From positions 496,001-560,000 of the forward strand of contig NZ_WQCF01000002.1 of assembly GCF_013032455.1 (NCBI RefSeq): a stretch of 64,000 bases of DNA, given 5' to 3'. Source of the stretch: Ruegeria atlantica (lineage in GTDB: Bacteria > Pseudomonadota > Alphaproteobacteria > Rhodobacterales > Rhodobacteraceae). Under the pieces are notes generated by a model. It was not told the origin of the DNA. It did not search any database and saw nothing but the letters and a program-made list of their open reading frames with translations. The translations under genes were made by a program, and so were the position numbers. Below are positions 8,835-18,664 of this stretch, piece by piece (positions within the stretch are counted from its first letter, which is position 1; the number at the start of each line of letters is the position of its first letter).

Positions 8835-9797
8835 TTATTCCTCCTTGAGGGGTCGGTTGAGCAGGGTTTGAATGGCTTGGGCCACACTATAGGTGCCGTG
8901 GCTCAGGTCGGCCACTGCGGCGCTGATGGGCATGTCCAGCCCCTCGGCTGCGGCGATCTCGGCCATGGCGCGGGCGGTGGCAACGCCTTCGACGGTGGTA
9001 TGGGAATCAAACGGGCGATTTTGACCCAAACAAAGGCCAAAACGGTAGTTTCGGGACAATTCAGAAGAACACGTCAGCACCAGATCACCCAACCCTGAAA
9101 GCCCCATCAAGGTGTCAGGCCGAGCGCCGCGCATCAATGCAAAGCGTTGCATCTCGGCAAAGCCGCGGGTCATCAGGGCGGCGCGGGCACTGTCGCCCAG
9201 CCCTGCACCGATGGCGGCCCCGCAGCCGATGGCCATGACATTCTTCAATGCACCGCCCAGCTCCGCGCCGATCACATCCGTCGTGCGATAAAGGCGCAGA
9301 TTGGCCGTCGTCAGCTCGGACTGCAGGGTTTTGCTCAGATCGGCGTCTGCGCAGGCTAGGGTCAGCGCTGTGGGCAGGCCTCGCGCAATGTCATCGGCAA
9401 AGCTGGGTCCGGTCAGAAGGGCCGGGCGCGCATCCGGGATTGTCTGGCGGATCACCGAAAGCGGTCCCAGGCCCGAGGACAGCTCAATCCCCTTGCAGCA
9501 GGCCACCAGCGTTTTCCCGGCCAGAACCGACGCATGTTCGGTCAGGGCCGAACGCAGTTTCTGCATTGGTACGGCCAGCAGCAGCACATCGGCGGTTACA
9601 GCATCCTGAATGTCCGCAGTTACCGCAATCCCGTCCGGTAAGGTCACATCCGGTAGGCGCGCGGTGTTTTCGCGGCTGTCCTGCATGTGATGGGCCTGTT
9701 CCGCACTACGAGACCACAAAGTCACCGGCCCGTTTCCGGCCAGTGAAATCGCCAGAGCCGTGCCAAACGCACCTGATCCGAGAACCGAAACGCTCAT
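8835..9797 (-). CDS. gpsA: NAD(P)-dependent glycerol-3-phosphate dehydrogenase
   Basis: Makes sn-glycerol-3-phosphate from dihydroxyacetone phosphate for phospholipid synthesis in the cytosol. The 320-residue protein opens with the Rossmann loop [12 protein letters not shown]. It carries the catalytic-lysine regions VACCKGIE and [12 protein letters not shown], and the C-terminal [14 protein letters not shown] and NRPLKEE. The length is normal for the family. Its start overlaps the tsaD stop by four bases (ATGA), so it is coupled to tsaD. Confidence 0.96.
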   Translation of the reverse strand: MSVSVLGSGAFGTALAISLAGNGPVTLWSRSAEQAHHMQDSRENTARLPDVTLPDGIAVTADIQDAVTADVLLLAVPMQKLRSALTEHASVLAGKTLVACCKGIELSSGLGPLSVIRQTIPDARPALLTGPSFADDIARGLPTALTLACADADLSKTLQSELTTANLRLYRTTDVIGAELGGALKNVMAIGCGAAIGAGLGDSARAALMTRGFAEMQRFALMRGARPDTLMGLSGLGDLVLTCSSELSRNYRFGLCLGQNRPFDSHTTVEGVATARAMAEIAAAEGLDMPISAAVADLSHGTYSVAQAIQTLLNRPLKEE

Positions 9798-10891
9798 GCT
9801 TTGGCCCCTTTCTTACCGCTGCCCAGCATCGCCGGGCTGGTTTGATCCAGAGGCCAGCGGGGGCGGGCGGTCAGATCCAGACCATCCCGTGCCCCGGTGC
9901 GAAACCTCTCCATACCGGCATAGGCGATCATCGCGGCGTTGTCGGTGCACAAGTTCAGCGGCGGAGCGGTAAACCTTGCACCTTTTTCGGCGCAAACAGT
10001 CTCTAACGCAGCGCGAATAGCCGAATTTGCTGCCACGCCACCAGCGACCGCGATCACCGGGTCTGAGGGGGCTTCTTCTAAATAACGGTCGATAGCCCTG
10101 CGCGTTTTTTCGGCCAGTGTGTCCACGATCGCCTGTTGAAACCCTGCACACAGATCGGCGCGGTCCTGACGGGTCAAGCCGCCCTTTTCGGCAACAATCT
10201 GATCTCGCATCCGCATCAGTGCGGTCTTGAGCCCCGAGAAGGACAGGTCACATCCGGGCCGGTCCAGCAGTGGGCGCGGAAAGCGGAACCGTTTGGGATC
10301 GCCCGACCGCGCCTCGGCCTCAACCGAGGGGCCACCGGGTTGCGGCAGGCCCAGCAGCCGGGCGGTTTTGTCGAAAGCCTCGCCCGGCGCGTCGTCGATG
10401 GTGCCGCCTAGGCGGGTGAATTTTTCAGGTCCGTGGGCGATCAGATATTGGCAATGCCCGCCCGAGACCAGCAGCATCAGGTAAGGGAACGCAATGCCAT
10501 TGGTCAGGCGGGGTGTCAGGGCATGCCCAGCCAGGTGGTTCACTCCGATCAACGGTAGCCCGGTTGCAGCACTTAACCCTTTGGCGCACATGACGCCGGA
10601 CATGACGCCGCCAATCAAACCCGGCCCGGCAGTTACGGCGATTGCGTCCATATCGGACAGGCTCAGACCTGCGGCCTCCAGCGCTTGAACCACGCATGTA
10701 TCCAGTTTCTCTGCATGTGCCCGTGCGGCGATCTCGGGGACAACGCCGCCGAAAGCGCTGTGCAATTCGGTTTGGCCATGCACGACTGACGACAAAACTT
10801 CGGCCCTCGTGCCATCGGTCTGGCGCACGACGGCTGCTGCTGTGTCATCACAGCTACTTTCCAACCCGAGGACGGTAAGTGTTTGCACCAT
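9794..10891 (-). CDS. tsaD: tRNA N6-adenosine threonylcarbamoyltransferase TsaD
   Basis: Transfers the threonylcarbamoyl group to A37 of ANN-decoding tRNAs, with TsaB and TsaE. The 365-residue ASKHA-fold protein shows the metal-binding HxxxH in [10 protein letters not shown]. It also has the start [15 protein letters not shown], the nucleotide loop [20 protein letters not shown], and the C-terminal [12 protein letters not shown]. It is divergent from hemD across a ~85 bp promoter region and heads the operon with gpsA. This arrangement is common in alphaproteobacteria. Confidence 0.97.
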   Translation of the reverse strand: MVQTLTVLGLESSCDDTAAAVVRQTDGTRAEVLSSVVHGQTELHSAFGGVVPEIAARAHAEKLDTCVVQALEAAGLSLSDMDAIAVTAGPGLIGGVMSGVMCAKGLSAATGLPLIGVNHLAGHALTPRLTNGIAFPYLMLLVSGGHCQYLIAHGPEKFTRLGGTIDDAPGEAFDKTARLLGLPQPGGPSVEAEARSGDPKRFRFPRPLLDRPGCDLSFSGLKTALMRMRDQIVAEKGGLTRQDRADLCAGFQQAIVDTLAEKTRRAIDRYLEEAPSDPVIAVAGGVAANSAIRAALETVCAEKGARFTAPPLNLCTDNAAMIAYAGMERFRTGARDGLDLTARPRWPLDQTSPAMLGSGKKGAKA

Positions 10892-10976
10892 TGGCCTGAT
10901 CCGTTACATCATGACTGCCAAGCGGGGTATCACCCTGCGCGGATGCAAACAATCCCAAGGCCGAGGACGCCGACAG

Positions 10977-11702
10977 TTGTATTTGCTGATGACCCGCCCG
11001 CGCGCGGCCTCTGAACGGTTCGTCGCGCAGCTTTCAACCCGCACCAGATCCCGGGTTAAAGTCATCTATTCCCCGATCCTTGAAATCAAACCCTTGCCAA
11101 TCAGTGTAGATACTGAAGGGGTAAGGGGGCTGATCTTCACGTCGGCAAATGGTGTGAATGCAGCTATTTCAAAGGGATTGCCGCGGGATATTCCTGCCTT
11201 TTGTGTTGGTCCGGCGACCACCGGTACCGCCAAAGGTGCTGGCTGGAATGCACAGATGGTCGGTGCAACTGCTGAGGAACTTGTGGCTTATTTGATCAAA
11301 CATCGACCCGACAGCCCTCTGTTGCATCTGCGCGGAGAGCACAGTCGGGGAAATGTGGCTGCCCGCTTGACCGAGTCGGGGCTGACCGTGCGCGAACAGG
11401 CCGTCTACCAACAGCATTTGTTACCACTAACACCCGAAGCTGTCGCAGCCGCCAGGGGCAAAGCAGCCGTTGTTGCGCCCCTGTTTTCTCCCAGGACGGC
11501 GCGACATTTTGCCGAAGTTTGGGGCGGGACAGCGCCGTTGTGGTTGGTGGCAATTAGCGAAGCAACGGCCAATTCCCTTTATTCCTTGGACTATGTGCGT
11601 TTGCAGATCGCCAAGGAGCCGACCCCAAAGAAAATGCGGAAAGCCGTTAAAAAGCTTGTGAAACATGCGATGCGGGTTGAGGGTGACGAGACCACCGATT
11701 AA
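10977..11702 (+). CDS. hemD: Uroporphyrinogen-III synthase
   Basis: Cyclises hydroxymethylbilane to uroporphyrinogen III in tetrapyrrole synthesis. HemD is poorly conserved. The supporting marks are the start LLMTRPRAASERF, IFTSANGVNA, a C-terminal-domain stretch LFSPRTARHFAEVW, and VAISEATANSL. The start is uncertain: TTG 10977 gives 241 residues and a normal N-terminus, ATG 10989 is four codons further in, and an open frame extends back to 10809 into tsaD. Followed by the mitofilin-like and HemY genes, the usual alphaproteobacterial order. Confidence 0.85.
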   Translation: MYLLMTRPRAASERFVAQLSTRTRSRVKVIYSPILEIKPLPISVDTEGVRGLIFTSANGVNAAISKGLPRDIPAFCVGPATTGTAKGAGWNAQMVGATAEELVAYLIKHRPDSPLLHLRGEHSRGNVAARLTESGLTVREQAVYQQHLLPLTPEAVAAARGKAAVVAPLFSPRTARHFAEVWGGTAPLWLVAISEATANSLYSLDYVRLQIAKEPTPKKMRKAVKKLVKHAMRVEGDETTD

Positions 11703-11756
11703 CTTAGAGTGGTCTGTTATTCATGGTATTTTGGATTCGATAAGGGGAATGTTGCG

Positions 11757-13031
11757 GTGGCTGGTAAGAAGAAATCCGATCAAAAGCCGGTGGAAGACCC
11801 CAAGTCGGACGACCTGAAGGATCCTGCAGTAACCTTGGAAGAGTCACCTGTTGAACTGTCTGATCCAAAGGGTGAACCGGCGGAGGGCGAGCTGACCGAG
11901 CCCAAAGAGACCGGTATTGACGCGGCCGATCCGGCTGACGAGCTTCTTTCCGAAGCCGAAGCCGAAGCCGAAGCCGAAGCCGAAGCCGAAGCCGAAGCCG
12001 AAGCCGAAGCCGAAGCCGAAGCCGAAGCCGCACTAGCGGCAACTTATGAAGATCCTGTCGCGCACGAGGATGAGAGGCGTGGTGGCTTCTTCCCCGCCTT
12101 GGTCGGAGGTGCGGTTGCGGCGGCGATCGGGTTTGTGGCAGGTACCGCTGGACTATTCAATTCCGATCAGCCTGATGCGATTGCCGAATTGAGGGCGAAC
12201 ATTCGCACCCAAGCTGGGCAGATTGAGGACCTGACGAAATCCTTGCCCGGCAGTTCGGATGTAGACGGCAAAATCGCTGCTCTGACCGATCAAGTCACAC
12301 CGCTTAGCGCGGATATGGAAGCGCTGAAATCCAGCCTCGAAGAGTTGACGGCTAAGGTCGACCCACTGGCCAGTCGCCTGAATGAGTTGGAAAACAGCGC
12401 AGTGACGCAGGGCGCCTCACCTGATACGACCGCTGCGTTTGAAGCCGAGTTAAAGAAACTGCAAGACTCTTTGGCTGCACAGCGGGCTGAGGTTGAGAAA
12501 ATGGTTTCAGATGCGCAGGCGCTTGAGGCCAAGGCCGCCGCCGACGCCAAGGCGGCGACCAATGCTGCCGTCCTGTCTCAGATCCACGGGCAATTGGATG
12601 CAGGCCAGCCTTATGGGGATCTGATCGCCGAACTGGCAGCAGGTGGCCTGAGCGTGCCTGAGGCCCTTTCAGCCCCAGCAAGCGAAGGTGTCACAACATT
12701 GGCCGCGCTGAGAGATGCTTTCCCGCCCGCAGCCCGCGCCGCTTTGGCTGATGCGCGTGACGCGGACAAGGGCACCGGCCTTGTCGCCTTCCTGCAACGT
12801 CAGACCGGAGCTCGGTCTGTGACCCCGCAAGAGGGTGACGGTGCCGACGCGATCCTGTCACGGGCGCAGGCAGCTCTGTCCAAAGGCGATGTTTCGGCAG
12901 CGCTGGCAGAAGTTAGATCTCTACCTGATGCGGCACAGGCTGCATTGGCCGATTGGGAACAGGCGGCCCAGATACGTGTGGCTGCCGTGGATGCCGCAAA
13001 TGCGCTGCAATCCAGCGTAAACTCGAACTGA
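11757..13031 (+). CDS. Mitofilin-like inner membrane protein (COG4223 type)
   Basis: About 424 residues from GTG 11757 (AAGGGG nine bases upstream): a charged Ala/Glu/Pro-rich cytoplasmic head, one membrane segment (FFPALVGGAVAAAIGFVAGTAG in two halves), a long periplasmic coiled coil (QIEDLTKSLPG through LEAKAAADAKAATN), and a C-terminal helical domain. This is the alphaproteobacterial relative of mitofilin/Mic60, linked to membrane shaping and to HemD-HemY neighbours. The head contains a run of about thirteen Glu-Ala dipeptides encoded by a perfect GAAGCC tandem repeat, which is unusual. Confidence 0.85.
   Translation: MAGKKKSDQKPVEDPKSDDLKDPAVTLEESPVELSDPKGEPAEGELTEPKETGIDAADPADELLSEAEAEAEAEAEAEAEAEAEAEAEAEAALAATYEDPVAHEDERRGGFFPALVGGAVAAAIGFVAGTAGLFNSDQPDAIAELRANIRTQAGQIEDLTKSLPGSSDVDGKIAALTDQVTPLSADMEALKSSLEELTAKVDPLASRLNELENSAVTQGASPDTTAAFEAELKKLQDSLAAQRAEVEKMVSDAQALEAKAAADAKAATNAAVLSQIHGQLDAGQPYGDLIAELAAGGLSVPEALSAPASEGVTTLAALRDAFPPAARAALADARDADKGTGLVAFLQRQTGARSVTPQEGDGADAILSRAQAALSKGDVSAALAEVRSLPDAAQAALADWEQAAQIRVAAVDAANALQSSVNSN
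11951..12030 (+). repeat. Hexanucleotide tandem repeat inside mitofilin-like gene
   Basis: About 13 uninterrupted copies of CGAAGC (codons GAA GCC, Glu-Ala). The period of six keeps the frame, so slippage would lengthen or shorten the acidic head of the protein without disrupting it. Confidence 0.95.
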
Positions 13032-13041
13032 AGGACCTGCC

Positions 13042-14592
13042 ATGCTGTGGTCATTGTTAAAGATCCTCGTTTTTGTAGCGATTATTGGCCTGCTGGCCAT
13101 GGGCGCCATGTTCCTGATGGAAACCAGCGGCGGTGTGCAGATCACTGCCGCAGGTGTTGAATACACGCTTGGTCCGCTACAATCGGTTATTGCGCTGGGC
13201 ATCCTTGTGGCTTTGATCTGGCTGTTCTTCAAATTACTGACCCTGTTGATTGCCACGTTGAAATTCCTCAACGGTGACGAAACCGCTCTGTCGCGTTATT
13301 TCGACCGCAGTCGCGAAAAACGTGGGTATCAGGCGCTGGCCGATGGCCTGATGGCGCTGGCCTCGGGTGAGGGGCGCGTGGCGATGAGTAAGGCCACCAA
13401 AGCCGAGAAATTGCTGAACAAGCCTGAGCTGACCAACCTGTTGGTGGCGCAAGCAGCCGAGATGAACGGAGACACCAAGAAAGCATCCGAGACCTACAAG
13501 AAACTGGTCACGAACAACGCCACCCGTTTTGTTGGCGTGCGTGGGATCATGAAACAGAAACTGTCCGAAGGTGACGACGACACCGCCCGCAAACTGGCTG
13601 AAAAGGCACTGGAGATCAAACCACGTCACGCCGAGACACAGGATATTCTGTTAGGTCTACAGACCAAATCGCAGGATTGGACTGGCGCGCGTTCGACCCT
13701 GACGGCCAAGCTGAAAGCTGGCCACCTGCCGCGCGACGTGTTCAAGCGTCGCGATGCGGTGCTGGCCCTGTCCGAGGCCAAGGACATTCTGGATGACAGC
13801 GCCACGGTTGAACAGCAGGAGCACGTGATCGAGGCTAATCGTCTGTCGCCCGATCTGGTACCGGCCGCTGCCATGGCTGCGCGCGCCTATATCGAAAAGG
13901 GCAAGCCGCGTGCTGCGACCAAGATCCTTAAAAAGGCGTGGGAGGTGCAGCCGCATCCCGATCTGGCCCATGCCTTTGCCGAAATTGCGCCGAATGAAAC
14001 ACCGGCTGAACGGGTCACCCGATTCACGGGGTTGACGCGTATTCACCCGGAAAATCCCGAAACCCGTCTGATCCTGGCCGAACTGAACATCGTGGCTGAA
14101 GATTTCCCCGAAGCTCGCCGCGCGCTGGGCGATGTGGTGGAAAAGCAGGCTGATGCGCGGGCCTATACCCTGATGGCCGCGATTGAACGGGGCGAGGGTG
14201 CCTCGGACGCTGTTGTTCAGGGCTGGTTGGCCAAGGCGCTGAATGCACCGCGCGGTCCGCAATGGGTGTGCGACAACTGTCACGACATCCAACCCGAATG
14301 GGGCCCGGTCTGCCAGAACTGCGGCAGCTTCGATACGCTCAGCTGGCAAACGCCGCAAACACCCGAGATTGCCACCGCAACCGGCGTGCACATGCTGCCG
14401 CTGATCGTCGGCGCGCTGGAGGATAAGGCAGAACCCGAGCCTGAACCAGAAGTGGAAGAGCCCGAGGAAAAGGTTGAGCCCGAGATTATCGAGATGGAGG
14501 CCGAACCTGTCCGTCCTGACGTCGAACCTGTCCAACCGGACATTGAACCCGTTCGCCCCGATGTCGAGCCGGTAGTCGAAAAACAGGCCTGA
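13042..14592 (+). CDS. hemY: HemY-like TPR protein with C-terminal zinc ribbon
   Basis: A 516-residue inner-membrane protein. Two N-terminal membrane segments (LLKILVFVAIIGLLAMGAMF and VIALGILVALIWLFFKLLTL) match the HemY N-terminal domain. They are followed by tetratricopeptide repeats (for example YKKLVTNNATRFVGVRGIM and ARKLAEKALEIKPRH). Near residues 410-427 there is a four-cysteine zinc ribbon, CDNC followed by CQNC, and then an acidic Glu/Pro/Val-rich tail with repeats of VxPVRPDVEP. HemY is associated with late heme synthesis, although this is not the oxidase HemY of Gram-positives. It lies 10 bp after the mitofilin-like gene. Confidence 0.9.
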   Translation: MLWSLLKILVFVAIIGLLAMGAMFLMETSGGVQITAAGVEYTLGPLQSVIALGILVALIWLFFKLLTLLIATLKFLNGDETALSRYFDRSREKRGYQALADGLMALASGEGRVAMSKATKAEKLLNKPELTNLLVAQAAEMNGDTKKASETYKKLVTNNATRFVGVRGIMKQKLSEGDDDTARKLAEKALEIKPRHAETQDILLGLQTKSQDWTGARSTLTAKLKAGHLPRDVFKRRDAVLALSEAKDILDDSATVEQQEHVIEANRLSPDLVPAAAMAARAYIEKGKPRAATKILKKAWEVQPHPDLAHAFAEIAPNETPAERVTRFTGLTRIHPENPETRLILAELNIVAEDFPEARRALGDVVEKQADARAYTLMAAIERGEGASDAVVQGWLAKALNAPRGPQWVCDNCHDIQPEWGPVCQNCGSFDTLSWQTPQTPEIATATGVHMLPLIVGALEDKAEPEPEPEVEEPEEKVEPEIIEMEAEPVRPDVEPVQPDIEPVRPDVEPVVEKQA

Positions 14593-14596
14593 CCGT

Positions 14597-14639
14597 TTGA
14601 TCAGGTTGGTAGGTCAATCAACCTGATCAAGTTGTTTTA
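14597..14639 (+). terminator. Intrinsic terminator after hemY
   Basis: A perfect 12-bp stem, TTGATCAGGTTG (14597-14608) with CAACCTGATCAA (14619-14630), 10-base loop, followed by GTTGTTTTA. It separates hemY from the convergent citryl-CoA lyase gene. Confidence 0.9.
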
Positions 14640-15428
14640 TTGGCCGTTATTGTGCTGCTCCTCAGCATTCACATAGGTCCAGCGATACTTGGGCGGCGTC
14701 GGGCCTTTGTTTCGACCCCCTTGTTGCGTTTGTTCCCAAGCGTGCGCGAGAATGCCGACCGACCGGGACAAGCAAAACAAGCCCCGTGCAAGGGGCGGAG
14801 CAAAGCCGAGTTCGGCATAAATAACTGCTGTGGCCCCGTCGATGTTCATTGGAACCGGCTTACCCTTGCGGAATGCCAATTCTGCCTCAATCTTACTCGC
14901 GATAGCTCTGAAATGGCCATCACATGCGTTGTGTGCCACCGCTTCGTCGACCAAGCTCATTAAGCGTGGTGCGCGGGGGTCCGTTGGCGTGTGAAACCGA
15001 TGACCAAACCCTGGCAGAATTTTTCCGTTCAAACCAACCCAGTCGTCCACCGCCACGCCAACACTTGAAGGGTGCGAATTGACGAAATGGTAGAGCGTGA
15101 CGGCTTGCTCACCTGCGCCGCCATGGATGTCACCCAGCATATTCACGGCACTGGCCATGGCGTTGTTCAGAGGCAATCCACACGTCACCGCCATACGGGC
15201 CGTCGCAATTGACGGCGCTTGCGGTCCATGATCCACGGCGGCGACCAGCGCAGCCTCAAACAACTGCAATTGTGCAGGTGATGGCCTGTCACCACGCACC
15301 ATGAACCAGATCATTTCGGCAAAGCCGAGATTACCAATGAGGTCCTGTATTGGCTCTCCGCGCAGGTCTATGCGTCCTGGTTCCATGTCGATGATGGCTG
15401 TTTTCCACCAGTCGGCGACATCGTTCAT
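14637..15428 (-). CDS. Citryl-CoA lyase / short citrate synthase-family protein
   Basis: A 263-residue citrate-synthase-fold protein, far shorter than citrate synthase (~430). It keeps the catalytic residues: His in DIHGGAGEQ, His in PGFGHRFH, and Asp in MNIDGATAV. Proteins of this size are typically citryl-CoA lyases, which split citryl-CoA to acetyl-CoA and oxaloacetate. The gene overlaps the CoA transferase gene by four bases and follows the tricarboxylate transporter. That fits a route of uptake, CoA activation and cleavage. A related substrate such as a citramalate-type acid is equally possible. Confidence 0.82.
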   Translation of the reverse strand: MNDVADWWKTAIIDMEPGRIDLRGEPIQDLIGNLGFAEMIWFMVRGDRPSPAQLQLFEAALVAAVDHGPQAPSIATARMAVTCGLPLNNAMASAVNMLGDIHGGAGEQAVTLYHFVNSHPSSVGVAVDDWVGLNGKILPGFGHRFHTPTDPRAPRLMSLVDEAVAHNACDGHFRAIASKIEAELAFRKGKPVPMNIDGATAVIYAELGFAPPLARGLFCLSRSVGILAHAWEQTQQGGRNKGPTPPKYRWTYVNAEEQHNNGQ

Positions 15429-16612
15429 ATCACACCCTCCTTCTTCAACGCGCCGATCTCTGCACTGGACAAGCCAAGTTCCGACCAGATCACAGAGTTG
15501 TCTGCGCCAAGATCGGGTGGAGGGTATTGAGGCATCCTGCGCTGTCCGTCCATCACGACGGGGCTGCCGGCCAATTTCATTTCTTCACCGTGCACGGACA
15601 GGCACCCAATCAATCCACGGCCAGCGAGCTGGTCGTCCGATAGGGCTTCGGGCACAGTCAAGACCTGCCCGGTCGGAACGCCCAACGCATTCAGTTCGTT
15701 GACCCATTCAGTGGCCGAACGCGTGCGCAAAGTCTCTTCCAGATCTTTTCGCAGAGAATGGCGGTTCCTTTTGCGGTCTTCGCGCGTCGCATAGTCGGGG
15801 TTTTGCAGCAAATCCTCTCGACCGAGATGTCGGGCGAGTGCCTGCCATTGCTCATCGCGGTTTGCGGCAATATTGATCGGGTAATCTGTGGTGGCAAATG
15901 TGCCCGACGGCGCGGATGTCGTGTTTTCGTTGCCATGTGCGCCGGGGGTGACGCCGCCGATCAGATAGTTCGAAACCACCCAGCCCATTGTCGAAATCAC
16001 CGCTTCGGACATAGCGATGTCCAAAAACGCGCCGCGAGGGTTGGCGTTCAGGGCCGCGCTGATGGCGAAAGCCGCTGTTAACCCACCGACAGTGTCGGCC
16101 AACGGGTAGCCAACGCGATATGGGGCTGTATCAGGCGCACCTGTGATCGACATGACACCGCTGAGGCCCTGAACGATCTGATCATAGGCCGGGTCTTTTC
16201 GGCGCGGCCCGTCCTGACCAAAACCGCTGATGGCGCAGTAGATCAGATTGGCGTTTTCAGTGCGCAAGGTTTCATAGCCCAACCCGAGACGGTTCATGAC
16301 GCCAGGTCGGAAGTTCTCGACCAAAACATCCGCGGTTTGCACCAACCGTTTCAGCAGCTCTTTGCCTTTTGCAGATTTCATGTCCAAGGTAACTGATTTC
16401 TTGTCCGCGTTTTGGGCGAGAAAGCTGATACCCATTCCGGCCTTGTTGCGCCCGGGGTCAGCCCCCAATACGCGAGCAAGGTCGCCGCCCTGAGGGCGTT
16501 CGACCTTGATCACTTCGGCTCCCATCAGTGCAAGTTGATAGCAGCAATACGGGCCTGCCAGAACGTTTGTCAGGTCCAGAACCCGTATTCCCGCAAGGGG
16601 CTCAGTCGCCAT
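15425..16612 (-). CDS. Class III (CaiB/BaiF) CoA transferase
   Basis: Family III CoA transferase of 395 residues from ATG 16612 (MATEPLAGIRVLDLTNVLAG). Visible marks are the CoA-binding region MGAEVIKVERPQGGD, DVLVENFRPGVMNRLGLGY, and GFGQDGPRRKDPAYD, where the catalytic Asp in this family lies close by. It probably moves CoA from an acyl-CoA to the carboxylate imported by TctABC, making the substrate for the lyase. The gene starts inside the last codons of tctA (11-base overlap) and overlaps the lyase start by four bases, so all are one operon. Confidence 0.9.
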   Translation of the reverse strand: MATEPLAGIRVLDLTNVLAGPYCCYQLALMGAEVIKVERPQGGDLARVLGADPGRNKAGMGISFLAQNADKKSVTLDMKSAKGKELLKRLVQTADVLVENFRPGVMNRLGLGYETLRTENANLIYCAISGFGQDGPRRKDPAYDQIVQGLSGVMSITGAPDTAPYRVGYPLADTVGGLTAAFAISAALNANPRGAFLDIAMSEAVISTMGWVVSNYLIGGVTPGAHGNENTTSAPSGTFATTDYPINIAANRDEQWQALARHLGREDLLQNPDYATREDRKRNRHSLRKDLEETLRTRSATEWVNELNALGVPTGQVLTVPEALSDDQLAGRGLIGCLSVHGEEMKLAGSPVVMDGQRRMPQYPPPDLGADNSVIWSELGLSSAEIGALKKEGVI

Positions 16613-18113
16613 CTGCGACCCCGGCTGCCCGCGCCCGCGCCCGACGAGCCCGATAGCTGGGCAACAGCACCAACAGGGCCGCAATCACCAATAGACCCAG
16701 CGTCATGGGACGTTCCCAGATGAACGCGATTCCGTCATAAAGCTGCATGGACCGGGCAAAGTTGTCCTCCATCATGCCGCCAAGGATGAACCCGATCAGC
16801 AGTGGGGCCAGTGGATAGTCGGCAAACTTCAAAGCCGTCGCGCAGACGCCGAACCCAACCAGGATCAGCAATTCGGTGGCGTTGTTCTGCCCGATATAGG
16901 CCCCCATTAGGGTGAAGAACAAAATGAACGGGATCAGAAAGTTGCGCGGAACCGCCAACACTTTGGCAATGTAGGGGATCAGCGGCAGGTTCAGGATCAG
17001 AAGGACCAGGTTGCCGATGAACATTGACATGATCACGGCCCAGAAGATCTGAGGTTCGTCCAACATCAGGCGCGGGCCGGGCGTCACGTTCAAGGCAATC
17101 AACGCCCCCAGCAGAATTGCCGTTGTTCCCGATCCGGGAATGCCCAAGGTCAGCAGCGGAACGAATGATCCGGTACAGGCTGCGTTGTTTGCTGATTCAG
17201 GGGCAGCCAGACCCTTGATCGACCCTTTGCCGAATTCCTCCTGCTCTTCTTTAGGCGCGATGTTGCGTTCGACTGCATAGCCAAGGAAGCTGGCAATCGT
17301 TGCACCGGCGCCTGGCAGAACCCCGATAAAGAATCCCTGCACCGATTGCCGTCCGATCACCGGAGCGATGGCTTTGGCTTCATCCTTGGTGATACGTAGA
17401 TCTTTGATTTTACCGTCGTCGCCCTTCAGGTCCTTTGGCTTGAGAACCAGAAACAGCGCTTCGGGTAGGGCGAACATGGCCATGGCCAGCGTGATAAATC
17501 CAAAGCCCGATTGCAGGTCCATAATCCCCATTGTGAACCGAGGCAGGTTGAACAGTGCGCCTTCGCCAACGGTTGCCATGATCAGACCAAGAACCGTCAT
17601 GATGATGGCCTTGGCCACCTGTCCGCTTCCTGCAAACGCGGCGATGGCTGAAAGGCCCACCACCATCAGAGCGAAATACTCGGCCGAATGGAACAACAGT
17701 GCGACCGAAGACAGGGCAGGGGCAAACACCATCAGCAGCACAGCGCCCAGCGTACCGCCAGCGAAACTGGCAATCGCAGCGATTGTCAGCGCTTTGCCGG
17801 CTTTGCCTTGTCGGGCCATTGGGTAGCCGTCGAAACTTGAGGCGACTGTGCCCGCGACCCCCGGCGCGTTCAGCAAGATCGATGACGTCGAGCCGCCAAA
17901 GATTGCGCCATAATAGACACCGGCCAACAGGATCAGTGCCGCCGATGGGTCGCCCATCGAGATGGCGACCGGGATCATGATGGCAATGATCGACATCGGC
18001 CCAAGGCCCGGTAGCATGCCGATAAACGTGCCGATCAGACATCCTGCGATGACCATCAGAAGGTTTTGGATTGAGAATGCCGTTTGCAGGCCGATCAGAA
18101 GTCCTTCAAGCAT
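16602..18113 (-). CDS. tctA: Tripartite tricarboxylate transporter large membrane subunit TctA
   Basis: The 503-residue, roughly 12-segment permease of a tripartite tricarboxylate transporter. Family marks are GMLPGLGPMSIIAIMIP, YYGAIFGGSTSSILLNAPG, GVLPGAGATIASFLGY, and ESANNAACTGSFVPLLTLGIPGS in two parts. The ATG at 18113 follows the tctB stop by one base. Transport is driven by the ion gradient and depends on the TctC binding protein. The C-terminus ends in an Arg/Ala-rich tail. Confidence 0.96.
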   Translation of the reverse strand: MLEGLLIGLQTAFSIQNLLMVIAGCLIGTFIGMLPGLGPMSIIAIMIPVAISMGDPSAALILLAGVYYGAIFGGSTSSILLNAPGVAGTVASSFDGYPMARQGKAGKALTIAAIASFAGGTLGAVLLMVFAPALSSVALLFHSAEYFALMVVGLSAIAAFAGSGQVAKAIIMTVLGLIMATVGEGALFNLPRFTMGIMDLQSGFGFITLAMAMFALPEALFLVLKPKDLKGDDGKIKDLRITKDEAKAIAPVIGRQSVQGFFIGVLPGAGATIASFLGYAVERNIAPKEEQEEFGKGSIKGLAAPESANNAACTGSFVPLLTLGIPGSGTTAILLGALIALNVTPGPRLMLDEPQIFWAVIMSMFIGNLVLLILNLPLIPYIAKVLAVPRNFLIPFILFFTLMGAYIGQNNATELLILVGFGVCATALKFADYPLAPLLIGFILGGMMEDNFARSMQLYDGIAFIWERPMTLGLLVIAALLVLLPSYRARRARARAAGVADGD

Positions 18114-18114
18114 G

Positions 18115-18597
18115 TCAGCCTCCGAAAATGCCCGGCAGGGGGCGCATGTAGATGCCAAGAACTTCCTGAACCAGATACCAGACGGTGCCTGTTGCGATGA
18201 ACGCTACGGGCAGCATGATGTGCCACCTGCGCTCACCCAGAATGAAGGATCCGAGGATCAGGAAAGCAGAGGTTGATATCAGGAACCCCACAGGGCGCAA
18301 ACACAGGGCGTATATGACCATCAGCGCCAGCAGCATCAGTGCCTGATCCAAGTGATAGTCTCCCAGGCGTCGATAATCGATATCGGCCTCTTTCGGCTCG
18401 GACTTTTCAAAACCCAGCAGGATGATCGTTGTCGTGATTATAGCCAATACAGACAACACTTTGGGGAAGGTGCTTGGCCAGATGGGGTTTCGTTGCATGA
18501 AAGGGGGAAGACTACCATCCATAGTGAACCATGCGGCGTAGCCATAAAGTAAACTTACACCCAGAAGAACGAGTGCGATCCAGCGATCCAGCGCCAT
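18115..18597 (-). CDS. tctB: Tripartite tricarboxylate transporter small subunit TctB
   Basis: A 160-residue protein with four hydrophobic segments: WIALVLLGVSLLYGYAAWF, FPKVLSVLAIITTTIILLGF, MLLALMVIYALCLRPVGFLI, and MLPVAFIATGTVWYLVQEVL. This is the standard TctB layout between TctC and TctA. The family shows little sequence conservation beyond topology, so position is part of the evidence. Confidence 0.9.
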   Translation of the reverse strand: MALDRWIALVLLGVSLLYGYAAWFTMDGSLPPFMQRNPIWPSTFPKVLSVLAIITTTIILLGFEKSEPKEADIDYRRLGDYHLDQALMLLALMVIYALCLRPVGFLISTSAFLILGSFILGERRWHIMLPVAFIATGTVWYLVQEVLGIYMRPLPGIFGG

Positions 18598-18664
18598 GTG
18601 ACCCCCTCCTTATTCGTTGACGTTAGGGATGGCAGAGCGGCGCACCGCTCTGCCAAATCTATTT

